Source: Cantharellus purpuraceus (Eukaryota; Basidiomycota; Agaricomycetes; Cantharellales; Hydnaceae). Taken from it: a stretch of DNA of 64,000 nucleotides. The stretch lies in contig JALBUN010000020.1 of NCBI GenBank assembly GCA_025174535.1, positions 434,001 through 498,000 of the forward strand, in the 5' to 3' direction. The notes under the pieces were generated by a model, which ran no database searches, was not told the origin of the DNA, and saw nothing but the letters and a program-made list of their open reading frames with translations. Position numbers and translations under genes: made by a program. This document shows positions 44,601 to 56,751 of the stretch, piece by piece. Numbering within the stretch: the first letter of the stretch is position 1; each line of letters begins with the position of its first letter.

Positions 44601-46399
44601 CATAATGAACTTTCCAAAGTGGTAAATGGAAGGTTCATAATTCAATATGGGCTCACAACGGTAGAGCTATCAATCAAAGAACAGCACGTGCAGCTAGTGC
44701 TGTCAACTACCCGTGGTTAGAGAGCCAGGCATATGTGTCTAGTGTCCCCAACTACTTGTGGTCAGAGAACCAGGTATGTACCGGTAACTCTCAACTACCA
44801 ATAGTTTAAAGACTCAAAGACTCATATGCATCAGGAACTCTCCACTTCCCATCAGACCAGTGCCTAATCTTCATAGAATAAGCCTCAATGCGCTTGATGT
44901 CATTTCATAATCATACCTGTCATACGCAAATGGGCCCGATCTCGCGCTTTCAGTAAGAAATCAACTGGGGTCTCGCTGATGCACACATATGATGAGAAAC
45001 GAGCAGGACACATCACGCAGTGCATATGGAACGCACCTTTTACTCCGAGTGTGCCCAGACCCCCCACCCGATGACTACGTTCGGTGCATCTCTAGCATGG
45101 AAATCTCAAGGCAACCATGACAATCTTCTCATCCTCTTCAACACGTAGGTTTCGCGGCGGATCAACAGCCATCCGTGACTTGCGTTCAAGCGGGCTCGCA
45201 GCATTGCGTCCTTGTCAAGGAAAGACTGCATGTAGTGCTTGCCTGTCGGCTTGATTATACCCCAGTCCCTTCATCAGATTACTCCCTTTGGTCTGGCACG
45301 TAGATTTCAGGACAGAATCCTCCCATTCTCTAGACACAACACATGGATTTCGCAATGCATCAGGAACGATCCGTAGCTTCCCTTCAAGATTGATGGGTGA
45401 GCTCTCTCAAGTCCATAGATATACAGTGCATCTAGTATAGCTTACCAGACTGTGCAGAACAAGCTTTTGCAACCCAAATATGCTTATCCGCAGATTGGCC
45501 TATGTGCCGATAGACGTCCAAGATCTGAACCGTACGAGCAGGAAGCCACGTCTCATTCATAACCCTTATCAATGTATCAGACGGCGCTATGAGCTGAGGC
45601 GCAACCAATGTGGAGATCCTCCTAATATGCAAGTCAGCTCCTACGAGGTCGACTGTTCTACCTGTGTAGGGATGTGGGGTCAATAACACACCTCGTCTCT
45701 AGTAGTACCGTGTGTAGTTTCCGAGTAAGCACGCTCTGGAAGAAGTCTGACGGGTCCCCGAATCTGAAACGCAGCGCAGACGTGATGACCTGGACCCTTG
45801 GGGCGTCACAGCGCTAGCACGACAAGCGCATGGAATCCCTTCGCCACGACCAGTGCTGGTCATGCTTTGATTTGTCGGCAGTGGCGAAGGAGAGGTGGGT
45901 TGGTGGTGGTGGGTTAAGGGCAAGACAGGGGAATCCAACTTCAAGTCCGACAGCCTCACTGCTTGTCCGCATGGGTAGCAACAATCCGATTGGCAGTCTT
46001 CTTCTGGGGATTCGACAGCTTAACCACTCTTCACAATTGTTGGAGCACGCACATACTTGCCAGCCAAGAACTCACGATGCAATTTCCCAACGCATTTGCT
46101 GGCCATTGCTGCACAAGAGTGCTATCGATATCGGAAAATCTGGGGAATCGACATAACGATAAGCCACACCTTGTTCATAATGGCAGCCTACGTGCTGTAG
46201 CAGCTCTGTATGCTAGGATGAGGTAGAGAGCGCATATTCCCTTGAGATAGGGCGAGAGCATGCGGTTCTATTTTACCGTACCCCTCGTCAGCATAGGTAT
46301 CCTTCAGGTGCATATATCTCATCAGTTGGCTTTTTATTGCGTATAAATGGTCCCCTCTCTTCTTAAAACCATGCCATACCAGGAACGTTTACCTCGAAT
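41640..46399 (+). repeat. Repeat copy B (direct orientation)
   Basis: Collinear with copy A and arm D over about 4.7 kb: head (gttgtatttggcgccaaatgccgcac near 41,950), the zinc-finger gene (42,069-43,539), a middle with many diverged ORFs, and the tail module with a TATA-like gcgtataaatgg at about 46,345. It ends exactly where the outer edge of arm C begins (46,400). It is clearly more diverged from C and D than they are from each other, and it lacks the 12-bp duplication they share. Confidence 0.8.
42069..43539 (-). CDS. C2H2-like zinc-finger protein, copy B
   Basis: Minus-strand three-exon model, same splice sites as copies C and D: ATG 43,539; exon 1 ends in PGPQVPD; exon 2 STDNFSFSGQV to CTHD; exon 3 (from about 43,130) DDNLMYATPITS to the stop at 42,069. 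The protein is Ser/Thr/Gln-rich and probably disordered, with a basic stretch (RKRVSRDHQ) and a C-terminal finger CGYVNPLNPGRGPC...RHLSTVH. The finger spacing (12 residues between Cys) is unusual. A nuclear DNA-binding role is an inference. The C-terminus after HDPDC may instead be spliced. Confidence 0.55.
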
Positions 46400-46752
46400 C
46401 CATGTCTACATAGTTAGGTGCTTTTGGACCTAGAGGGAGTTCTTGGATTGGGTTTACAACGAGACATGCCACCCGCCGCCTTCATAGCTATAAGGCATTA
46501 GTATCCTTCCCGTTCGTCACCCATTATCATCAGTCACTCAATGTTCCTCCGCTCCGGTCGACCGCCCATTTTTGTCAGAAACTCCACATCTTGATTGACG
46601 GACAAGTATACGCTACCGGCAGTCATACGCCTGGCGTGAACACTCTCGTGTCCCCTGGCGTGTTCGGCTGTAGGGATTGGTCTGTTGCCTCAGGGGAGTT
46701 TTACTGTGAACACCCGGACAAGGGCCACGCCCCTTTCTTCATGCAGCCGCGC

Positions 46753-47953
46753 TCATGAGCCACCACTAATAGACACCACCTTCAGGAACTCGCTGTCGAG
46801 GATCTTCTTCATGTTTTGGGTGGCTGTCAAGTTTTGGAAATCCCACGACGGATGGGTATATGCTACTAGTGTCGCCCTAGGGTGACCTTTCTTGTGTCCC
46901 TGAGCATCTTCCGCAGCAGAAATTGAAATTGGAAAAGTAAAACAGCTGTTTTCGCGCTCTCTTTTTATCGCCATGGCGAGCCTAAACAATATTCGACTCG
47001 GTAGACTCCGTACGCGGTTGGTCGCACGTAGGATCAAAAGCTGGGCTAGGGGGAAAGACTGCTGATAAGATGAGTGATCGCAATCAGGGGGGGTACCACA
47101 GAGGGGACGGTGGTCCAAAGTCTAGTCTAGTGGACTCGGTAGGCTTCAATTCTGCAACCTTTTTCACTTGGTATATGGCAGTTCCGATTCATTCCATGTG
47201 AACTTAATCAGTGGATCTTCCTCGCCTTTGTGCAGGCGGATGTATCCTGTAAAGGATGGTCAGATCCTTGTGTCAGATATGATATCGCATATTTTGCATC
47301 ACTGGGACACGAGGCTGTAGGTTAGATGAGAGCAGGGAGTATATGCAGCTTATCATACGTACGCATGTTTTTGACGGATGCCAGTCAAGTCAATGTTTCT
47401 TCACATAGAAGCACCTGGAGACTATAGCGTAATCTACAATTGCAATTTTATCTCTTGTAATTCGTTTACTGACAATTCACTTTTTGCCTGGCTCTCCGAC
47501 AATTGCTCTCTCGCCTCCCACTGGCCCAAACCTTTGCAGCACTTTAAGGAGCTCGTTCGTTCCAGAGGTATACTCATTGCATTAGTCTTCCTAATCGACA
47601 AAGATCCTCCGGAGGCCCACCCTTCTCTTGAGGATTCTTACGGACGACGGAACCTTCAAAAGAATATACCGCGCCAAGGAAACAGAGAGATGATTGGCGT
47701 ATGGAGACGGCGTTCGATCCCATTTCTCCCCCAACACAAATTGACTCGTCGCTGGCTCAGACGTCTTGTTCAACACAGACCACCCATCTGCCGCCCCAAG
47801 TTCCACGCTCCAGTTCGCTATTTTACCATTCCGGTTTATATCGACCCAATTCGACCCAATTATTTGCCAGTCCCGATATCTCGGTCTATGTAGATTTGGC
47901 TGACACCGTTGGGTATCCATCAATAACAGCTGGATGGGCGTGGAAATATCCAT
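46753..47953 (-). pseudogene. ORF fragments at the outer end of arm C
   Basis: Two minus-strand fragments have counterparts in arm D: 47,953-47,591 (LGAADGWSVLNKTSEPATSQ ... RRIFVD) and 47,118-46,753 (HKKGHPRATLVAYTHPSWDF ... VVSISGGS). The arms differ at several residues (for example FQNLTATQ versus FQDLTVTQ). No family recognised; they look like remains of a captured host gene. Confidence 0.4.
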
Positions 47954-50297
47954 CGTTCATTCATCCATGCGCCGTCGCAGACTGCAAGGTGAAGCTAGCA
48001 GTTGCGCAGAAGACTAGCATATCCTATGCCAACGAGAGTCCCCTGGCCAACTTGAGTTCGGAATACACACCAACTCACAAAAGGTAGCGGCTGGAAAGAT
48101 GCTTGCATATTCGTGATGGACAAAATGTTGTACTACACGTTCTGACAGTCTATATTCTTCGATCCGCGTGGGGAGAATCATGAGCGATGTTTGATATAAT
48201 TCGAGCGCTGTTGGGAAGCAAACGAGCTCGAGTGTTCACCATCGGCAAAAGAACAGCTGGCAATAGCATGTTTGGTGGATGTTAGGAATGGTGATGAGCA
48301 AAAGTGGAAGTCGATGGTGAGGTCCCATGCGCTGCGACATGTCTCCGAACGATGCGAGTCTGTCGCAGGTTTGTGAGGTAAATGTTTCTGGTGTGGCAAG
48401 GTTTTTCTGAAAGGAGGGAGCCATTCATACCCAATAAAAAGCAAACTGATGAGATATATCCACCTGAAGGATATGCTGACGAGCCAAGGGCACGGCAAAA
48501 TAGAACCGCATGCTCTCGCCCTATCTCAAGAGAATATGCGCTCTCTACCTCATCCTAGCATACAGAGCTGCTACAGCACGCAGGCTGCCATGATGAACAA
48601 GGCCCAGCTTATCGTTATGTCGATTCCCCAGGTTTTCCGATATCGATAGCACTCTTGTGCAGCAATGGCCAGCAAATGCGTTGGGAAATTGCATCGTGAG
48701 TTCTTGGCTGGCGAGTATGTGCGTGCTCCAACGATTGTGAAGAGTGGTTAAGCTGTCGAATCCCCAGAAGAAGACTGCCAATCGGATTGTTTGCTACCCA
48801 TGCGGACAAGCAGTGAGGCTGTCGGACTTGAAGTTGGATTCCCCTGTCTTGCCCTTAACCCACCACCACCAACGCACCTCTCCTTCGCCGCTGCCGACGA
48901 ACGAAAGTATGACCAGCACTGGTCGTGGCGAATGGGATGCCATGCGCTTGTCGTGCTAGCGCTGTGACCGTCTCAAGCGTGCACTCATCACGTCTGCGCT
49001 GCGTTCCAGATTCGGGGACCCGTCAGACTTCTTCCAGAGCGTGCTTACTCGGAAACTACACACGGTACTACTAGAGACGAGGCGTGTTATTGGCCCCACA
49101 TCCCTACACAGGTAGAGCAGTCGACCTCGTAGGAGCTGAGTCGCATATCAGGGGATCTCCACATTGGTTGCGCCTCAGCCCATAGCGTCGTCTGATACAT
49201 TGATAAAGGTTATGAATGAAACTTGGTTTCTTGCTCGTACGGTTTGGATCTTGCACATCTATCTGCACATTGGCCGATCCGTCGACAGATAAGCATGTTT
49301 GGGTTGAAAAAGCTTGTTCTACACGGTCTGGTAAGCTGTCCTGATGCACTGTATGTCTATGGACTTGAGAGCTCACCGATCAAGCTTGAAGGGAAGCTAC
49401 GGATCGTTCTTGATCCATTGCGAAATCCATGTGTTGAGTCTAGAGAATGGGAGGATTCTGTCCTGAAATCTACGTGCCAGATTGACCACAGGGAGTAATC
49501 TGATGAAAGCACTGGGGTACAATCAAGCCGATAGGTAAGCACCACATGCAGTCTTTCCTTGACAAGGACGCAATGCTGCGAGCCCGCTTGAACGCAAGTC
49601 ATGGATGGCTGTTGATCCGCCGCGAAACCTACGTGTTGAAGAGGATGAGAAGATTGTCATGGTTGCCTTGAGATTTCCATGCTAGAGATGCACCGAACGT
49701 AGTCATCAGATAGAGGATCTGGGCAGGCTGGGGGTAAAAGGTGCGTTCCATATGCACTGCATGGTGTGTGCTGCTCGTTTCTCTCATCATAGGGGCGTAT
49801 CTGCGAAACCCCGGTTGATTTCTTACTGAAAGCGCGAGACCGGACCCATTTGCGTATGACAGGTATGAATATGACATGACATCAAGCGCATGGAGCCCTT
49901 ATTCTATGAAGATTAGGTACTGGTCTGATGGGAAGTGGAGAGTTCCTGATGCATATGGGCCTTTGAGTCTTTAAACTATTGGTAGTTGAGAGTTACCGGT
50001 ACATACCTGGTTCTCTGACCACAAGTAGTTGGGGACACTAAGACGCATATGCCCGGTTCTCTTGTCACGGGTAGTTGACAGCACTAGGTGCACATGCTGT
50101 TCTTTTGCCCTCATGATTGACGGCTCTGCCGTTGTGAGCCCATATTGAATCATGAACCTTCCAATGACTACCAAATAGGCAGGAGGTCTGCTGGTCATTC
50201 GGCGTTATCAGCATAATGGAGACTGCATGGAATTAGTGCTTGCCTATCAGTCTCGTAAGCCCCTTACCAAGGCGAGCGTATCCCTGCTTCTCCATTC

Positions 50298-50693
50298 ATG
50301 CTATCTTCCGACAATCGGTCGTGCGAGCCATTTTGGGAGTTCGTATGTGATAAACCCAAGGTGAGTGCGTTGCTCTATTGGCTCAGCTCATATGACGACC
50401 GTGCCTTCCGTCCCTATCACCATGAAGCTTCCCACTCTCATCGTTGTCACGGGGCTCTGCTGGGTTGCTTCGCGTGTCTGCAGCTTCGACCTTTAATCAG
50501 CTGGTCTAGTCATCCTTTGTTCCCTCACTATCGGGATGCATTGTTCACCTTCGAATCTTGCAGACGTCTTATTCAACTACATTCCATGGATGCATCTGAT
50601 CAACTGTGCTACGTGACAGCGGCTATTGCATCTAATCAGCTACGGTCTGGTTATGTCTTCAGTATGTATTGTCATGCTCACCTAGAACCTTGA
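50298..50693 (+). CDS. Hypothetical ORF of the repeat, arm C copy
   Basis: 131 codons, MLSSDNRSCEPFWEFVCDKPK onward, identical to the ORF at 56,356-56,751 (minus) in arm D. In copy B the matching ORF (44,168-44,407) has a different, shorter end. A gtgagt directly after DKPK suggests an intron, so the open frame may be partly intronic. Function unknown. Confidence 0.3.
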   Translation: MLSSDNRSCEPFWEFVCDKPKVSALLYWLSSYDDRAFRPYHHEASHSHRCHGALLGCFACLQLRPLISWSSHPLFPHYRDALFTFESCRRLIQLHSMDASDQLCYVTAAIASNQLRSGYVFSMYCHAHLEP

Positions 50694-51235
50694 GGTTTTG
50701 TCGAACCACCTATGGATCCATTATACCCCTGTCGGCTTAACATTACGTGGGAGATGTGGCACGATGCATTGTATGAATTTCATTCCCTGCGTTGGTCTCA
50801 GGCAATCTTACTAGAATGAAGTGTAACCGGATAGTCACCTGACCTTCACGGTTTTCCTTGTAAGACTTAGTGCTATCTATGCTACCACCATATGTTGTCT
50901 CACCTACTGGAGGTTCCAGGAAGCTTCGCAACTTGTCATCGGCGGATCTTATTGTTACAATTTCGGTTGTTTCATCGTTAAGGTTTGCTCATGAACAGAA
51001 GTCGCGTGAGTGGCATGGGTGACAGTTGGTGGCCGCTTCAAAGACCGCTGCTTATTATCCCCGCGTTTGCGCAGAGTCTTAAAAGCTGGAATTCTCACTC
51101 GTCTTCCATGCAGCTTGAGCTGGTTATCCCTCTCTTCTTTCCTGAACCCTGTACCACACTGGGAGCATCTGTTGCGAACCACTCTGCATCCTATCCATTG
51201 TACTGCTCTACCAGTTACCGCTTGTCGCCTTCCCC

Positions 51236-52721
51236 ATGTCACAACAAAACAGCAACTCGACTGAGAGGCACTCCCTAGACCTCGATACCGTTACCCTGAC
51301 CTATCCATATGGCCCCCCAAACGACTTCATCGAGCCAGGACCTCAGGTGCCAGGTGTATGGGATACTGCACCCACAGCACCCACCTACGACGTACGTATC
51401 ATCCGACTTGGTGGATGTCTCGTAGCGAGGTTATTCATGGCATTTGCATACAGTCCACCGACAACTTCTCGTTCAGTAGACAAGTTACACAAGCTGGCGG
51501 GCATCTCTCGTTGGCAACACAATCCGATGGAGGGTGCCATTTTCAGGACAACACGTCGAACTCCGCTTCTGCTTCTTGTACCCACGATGGTAGGTCACTA
51601 GTTTCGCGTTCCTTCCCTGCCAGTTCATGCAATTTCCAGACGATTTGACGTATGCTATTTCGCCGATGACATCTGCCTGCACTAGCGGCCCTCTTCAGCA
51701 ACACTTTGATAACGGTCAACAAGGACGTACATCGGAGAGTGATAGACCTCCTGTCTTCTCTGTTGGGCCGATGCAACAGATGCCATCACCATATTGTCCT
51801 CTGTGGCAGGCTACACCATCCGTTCACCACGCGCAATACATTCATCCTTCGACTTCTTACCATCCGACTTCCACGTCCTCTGTGCTGCCAAATTGGCAGG
51901 CGTCCACTACCACATCCTCGGACCAAGGGATTTCACAGCCATCTGTGCTCCAGGTCGGCGCCTCTTGGACCACCACTGGTGCCGCGTCGACATCACTAGG
52001 TGATTCCCAAACGCGAAAGCATCAGGGGATCCAGAACGCCGCACAGGCCGTAGGTGCCGAACCCAGTGTTCGTTTGCGTACGGAGTTGCCATGGTCGGAG
52101 GCGGTGGTTCCAAAGGTCACTAGGAAGCGAGTCTCAAGGGACCATCAGGTTGATTTGCAGTCTGTTTCACCCGTTGTGGCATCAAGAAGGAGTCATGTGA
52201 GGGTCAAGGCTTCCATCGGCACAGCATCTGGAAGCAATTCGATGGGTCCCGTACCTTCTACTTTGCCTAAACGCTCCACCAACGGCACGCTGAGCAGTCT
52301 GGTCACGACTTTGATGGATGGCAAAGTAAAAAAGTACGTTTGTGGGTATGTCAACCCTCTCAACCCTGGACGCGGACCATGTGGATCTATCCTTCGCAGT
52401 CCTTATCGACATCATTGGCAGCGTCATTGGCAGCGTCATTTGTCCACAGTCCATGGCCAGGCAGAAGTCGAGGCGATTCAAGACGGCAGGCTTGCGCTCG
52501 CAAATGCCATTGCTCTCCACGACCCTGATTGTCGGGTACAGTCGTATACATGCAACATCGATTGGTGTGGGTGGTATATGGCGTTTGGCCAGAGATGGTC
52601 CATAGAATCATTGGGACGACTTGATAGATCACGCAGGATTCATGAACTCGAATGGCATGGAAATCGACCGTTTGGTGAGTGCTGCCGCTTGGGGACTCAC
52701 GTCCTTGTAGAAGTCAGTTGA
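51236..52721 (+). CDS. C2H2-like zinc-finger protein, copy C
   Basis: Exons 51,236-51,355, 51,454-51,589 and 51,640-52,721, with introns of 98 and 50 bp, both GT-AG and phase-consistent, giving about 445 residues. N-terminus MSQQNSNSTERHSLDLD; a Ser/Thr/Gln/Pro-rich body; basic TRKRVSRDHQ; C-terminal finger CGYVNPLNPGRGPC...RHWQRHLSTVH followed by AEVEAIQDGRLALANA. A 12-bp duplication (52,412-52,435) repeats WQRH next to the finger histidines; copy B lacks it. The frame stays open to 52,721, but a gtacag at 52,536 could start another intron. Such fingers suggest nucleic-acid binding; the family is not established. Confidence 0.55.
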
Positions 52722-53265
52722 ACTAACCTACTATCTAATGGCAAACAGTTGAGCCTTCCCGTCTCAGTTCCCGCGATTGTTGAGGCAATGCAGGTGGTGG
52801 ATGATTGAATGGTGATGCGGCATTTGGAGCCAAATACAATCAATGTTCATAACTGGCAGCCCTACGTGCGGCAGCAGCTCTCAACACTAGGATGAGGTAG
52901 AGAGCGCATATTCCCTTGAGATAGGGCGAGAGCATACGGTTCTATTTTACCGTACCCATGGGTCGTCAGCATAGGTATCCTTCAGGTGCATATATCTCAT
53001 CAGTTGGCTTTTCATTGCGTATAAATGGTTCTTTCTTTTGAGCTCCTGTGCTTCCAAAAACTATTCAAATTATATCCTGCACTTCTCATGATTCCCCCTC
53101 CACGTGTGGTGCAGCACTTTATCGATCAACACGAACATGCAAGTGTCCTTTTAGCCACTGCCTTCTCTCAGATCAGCAAAGTGAATACGAACTTGAAATT
53201 ACAGAGCTGGATCTTCAGCTCTTCAGGTATTAAGGTACAGTTACTCAGAAATGAGATGCTATTAT

Positions 53266-53783
53266 TTGTATCCCATCTCTATGCATGGCATACAAATCGT
53301 CAGGAACCAACACAACGAGCACTGTAGGAAGAATGGAACCTCAATTTCAGTACATTTTGCACTACAGGAAAAAACAGTACAAAAGACGCTGAATTTTAGG
53401 TCAAAGCGACCTGGAATCCAGTTACCAAGAGATTCCCTCAACAATTATCAGGTACTGATATCTAGTAGTTAACATGAGCAGTTTTGCGCATTTTTGTACT
53501 GCTTTTCAGGTAATTTATCACTTGCAAGTAGTACCTTATATACTTCATATTAGACATAAAAAACACTGTATTAAAATAAGATAACATACGAGGCAGTGAA
53601 AGTGATGGTCTTTGTATACCGATGAGCAAGCATAGAAAGCACAAGAGACCCCAGTTCCCCCGGCCTTGTCGCCTTCACCCCAGCTACTCGGCCAATAGCT
53701 GCATTTTGGTATCCACGGGCTACTGGCCAAGACTTTGCCTCTCTGTCTCACGGGGTTCACACTTGCACATTGGAATTTGAACT
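53266..53783. other. Central spacer of the palindrome
   Basis: 518 bp with no symmetry partner. The right part (about 53,600-53,783) continues the native tail of the repeat: reverse complemented it matches copy A (caattccaatgtgcaagtg, gtgaacccc, gagacagagag). The left part does not match, so the centre is asymmetric, as after a deletion. ORFs here are short and unrecognised. Confidence 0.7.
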
Positions 53784-54327
53784 TTAATAGCATCTCGCAT
53801 TTGAATAACTGTACCTTAATACCTGAAGAGCTGAAGATCCAGCTCTGTAATTTCAAGTTCGTATTCACTTTGCTGATCTGAGAGAAGGCAGTGGCTAAAA
53901 GGACACTTGCATGTTCGTGTTGATCGATAAAGTGCTGCACCACACGTGGAGGGGGAATCATGAGAAGTGCAGGATATAATTTGAATAGTTTTTGGAAGCA
54001 CAGGAGCTCAAAAGAAAGAACCATTTATACGCAATGAAAAGCCAACTGATGAGATATATGCACCTGAAGGATACCTATGCTGACGACCCATGGGTACGGT
54101 AAAATAGAACCGTATGCTCTCGCCCTATCTCAAGGGAATATGCGCTCTCTACCTCATCCTAGTGTTGAGAGCTGCTGCCGCACGTAGGGCTGCCAGTTAT
54201 GAACATTGATTGTATTTGGCTCCAAATGCCGCATCACCATTCAATCATCCACCACCTGCATTGCCTCAACAATCGCGGGAACTGAGACGGGAAGGCTCAA
54301 CTGTTTGCCATTAGATAGTAGGTTAGT

Positions 54328-55813
54328 TCAACTGACTTCTACAAGGACGTGAGTCCCCAAGCGGCAGCACTCACCAAACGGTCGATTTCCATGCCATTCG
54401 AGTTCATGAATCCTGCGTGATCTATCAAGTCGTCCCAATGATTCTATGGACCATCTCTGGCCAAACGCCATATACCACCCACACCAATCGATGTTGCATG
54501 TATACGACTGTACCCGACAATCAGGGTCGTGGAGAGCAATGGCATTTGCGAGCGCAAGCCTGCCGTCTTGAATCGCCTCGACTTCTGCCTGGCCATGGAC
54601 TGTGGACAAATGACGCTGCCAATGACGCTGCCAATGATGTCGATAAGGACTGCGAAGGATAGATCCACATGGTCCGCGTCCAGGGTTGAGAGGGTTGACA
54701 TACCCACAAACGTACTTTTTTACTTTGCCATCCATCAAAGTCGTGACCAGACTGCTCAGCGTGCCGTTGGTGGAGCGTTTAGGCAAAGTAGAAGGTACGG
54801 GACCCATCGAATTGCTTCCAGATGCTGTGCCGATGGAAGCCTTGACCCTCACATGACTCCTTCTTGATGCCACAACGGGTGAAACAGACTGCAAATCAAC
54901 CTGATGGTCCCTTGAGACTCGCTTCCTAGTGACCTTTGGAACCACCGCCTCCGACCATGGCAACTCCGTACGCAAACGAACACTGGGTTCGGCACCTACG
55001 GCCTGTGCGGCGTTCTGGATCCCCTGATGCTTTCGCGTTTGGGAATCACCTAGTGATGTCGACGCGGCACCAGTGGTGGTCCAAGAGGCGCCGACCTGGA
55101 GCACAGATGGCTGTGAAATCCCTTGGTCCGAGGATGTGGTAGTGGACGCCTGCCAATTTGGCAGCACAGAGGACGTGGAAGTCGGATGGTAAGAAGTCGA
55201 AGGATGAATGTATTGCGCGTGGTGAACGGATGGTGTAGCCTGCCACAGAGGACAATATGGTGATGGCATCTGTTGCATCGGCCCAACAGAGAAGACAGGA
55301 GGTCTATCACTCTCCGATGTACGTCCTTGTTGACCGTTATCAAAGTGTTGCTGAAGAGGGCCGCTAGTGCAGGCAGATGTCATCGGCGAAATAGCATACG
55401 TCAAATCGTCTGGAAATTGCATGAACTGGCAGGGAAGGAACGCGAAACTAGTGACCTACCATCGTGGGTACAAGAAGCAGAAGCGGAGTTCGACGTGTTG
55501 TCCTGAAAATGGCACCCTCCATCGGATTGTGTTGCCAACGAGAGATGCCCGCCAGCTTGTGTAACTTGTCTACTGAACGAGAAGTTGTCGGTGGACTGTA
55601 TGCAAATGCCATGAATAACCTCGCTACGAGACATCCACCAAGTCGGATGATACGTACGTCGTAGGTGGGTGCTGTGGGTGCAGTATCCCATACACCTGGC
55701 ACCTGAGGTCCTGGCTCGATGAAGTCGTTTGGGGGGCCATATGGATAGGTCAGGGTAACGGTATCGAGGTCTAGGGAGTGCCTCTCAGTCGAGTTGCTGT
55801 TTTGTTGTGACAT
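54328..55813 (-). CDS. C2H2-like zinc-finger protein, copy D
   Basis: Mirror of copy C with the same translation: ATG 55,813, introns at 55,693-55,596 and 55,459-55,410, stop at 54,328. Carries the same 12-bp WQRH duplication. Identity with copy C over the whole gene indicates very recent duplication or ongoing gene conversion. Confidence 0.55.
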
Positions 55814-56355
55814 GGGGAAGGCGACAAGCGGTAACTGGTAGAGCAGTACAATGGATAGGATGCAGAGTGGTTCGCAACAGATGCTCCCAGTGTGGTACAG
55901 GGTTCAGGAAAGAAGAGAGGGATAACCAGCTCAAGCTGCATGGAAGACGAGTGAGAATTCCAGCTTTTAAGACTCTGCGCAAACGCGGGGATAATAAGCA
56001 GCGGTCTTTGAAGCGGCCACCAACTGTCACCCATGCCACTCACGCGACTTCTGTTCATGAGCAAACCTTAACGATGAAACAACCGAAATTGTAACAATAA
56101 GATCCGCCGATGACAAGTTGCGAAGCTTCCTGGAACCTCCAGTAGGTGAGACAACATATGGTGGTAGCATAGATAGCACTAAGTCTTACAAGGAAAACCG
56201 TGAAGGTCAGGTGACTATCCGGTTACACTTCATTCTAGTAAGATTGCCTGAGACCAACGCAGGGAATGAAATTCATACAATGCATCGTGCCACATCTCCC
56301 ACGTAATGTTAAGCCGACAGGGGTATAATGGATCCATAGGTGGTTCGACAAAACC

Positions 56356-56751
56356 TCAAGGTTCTAGGTGAGCATGACAATACATACTGAAGACATAACC
56401 AGACCGTAGCTGATTAGATGCAATAGCCGCTGTCACGTAGCACAGTTGATCAGATGCATCCATGGAATGTAGTTGAATAAGACGTCTGCAAGATTCGAAG
56501 GTGAACAATGCATCCCGATAGTGAGGGAACAAAGGATGACTAGACCAGCTGATTAAAGGTCGAAGCTGCAGACACGCGAAGCAACCCAGCAGAGCCCCGT
56601 GACAACGATGAGAGTGGGAAGCTTCATGGTGATAGGGACGGAAGGCACGGTCGTCATATGAGCTGAGCCAATAGAGCAACGCACTCACCTTGGGTTTATC
56701 ACATACGAACTCCCAAAATGGCTCGCACGACCGATTGTCGGAAGATAGCAT
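56356..56751 (-). CDS. Hypothetical ORF of the repeat, arm D copy
   Basis: Identical in translation to 50,298-50,693; the same reservations apply (possible intron after DKPK, no known domain). Confidence 0.3.
   Translation of the reverse strand: MLSSDNRSCEPFWEFVCDKPKVSALLYWLSSYDDRAFRPYHHEASHSHRCHGALLGCFACLQLRPLISWSSHPLFPHYRDALFTFESCRRLIQLHSMDASDQLCYVTAAIASNQLRSGYVFSMYCHAHLEP

Larger units (their letters stand above)
46400..53265 (-). repeat. Left arm (C) of the giant inverted repeat
   Basis: Inverted copy of arm D. Paired coordinates sum to 107,049 from the inner end out to about 48,178 (no indels); farther out small indels change the sum (about 107,083 at 47,378 and 107,023 at the edge). 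All paired ORFs between 48,960 and 53,265 translate identically. The first mismatches seen are at about 48,951-48,957. The outer edge is ccatgtctacatagttaggt (46,400). The arm holds the zinc-finger gene, an unrecognised middle, a tail module in each orientation (about 48,180-48,600 and 52,850-53,265), and old ORF fragments at its outer end. Confidence 0.92.
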
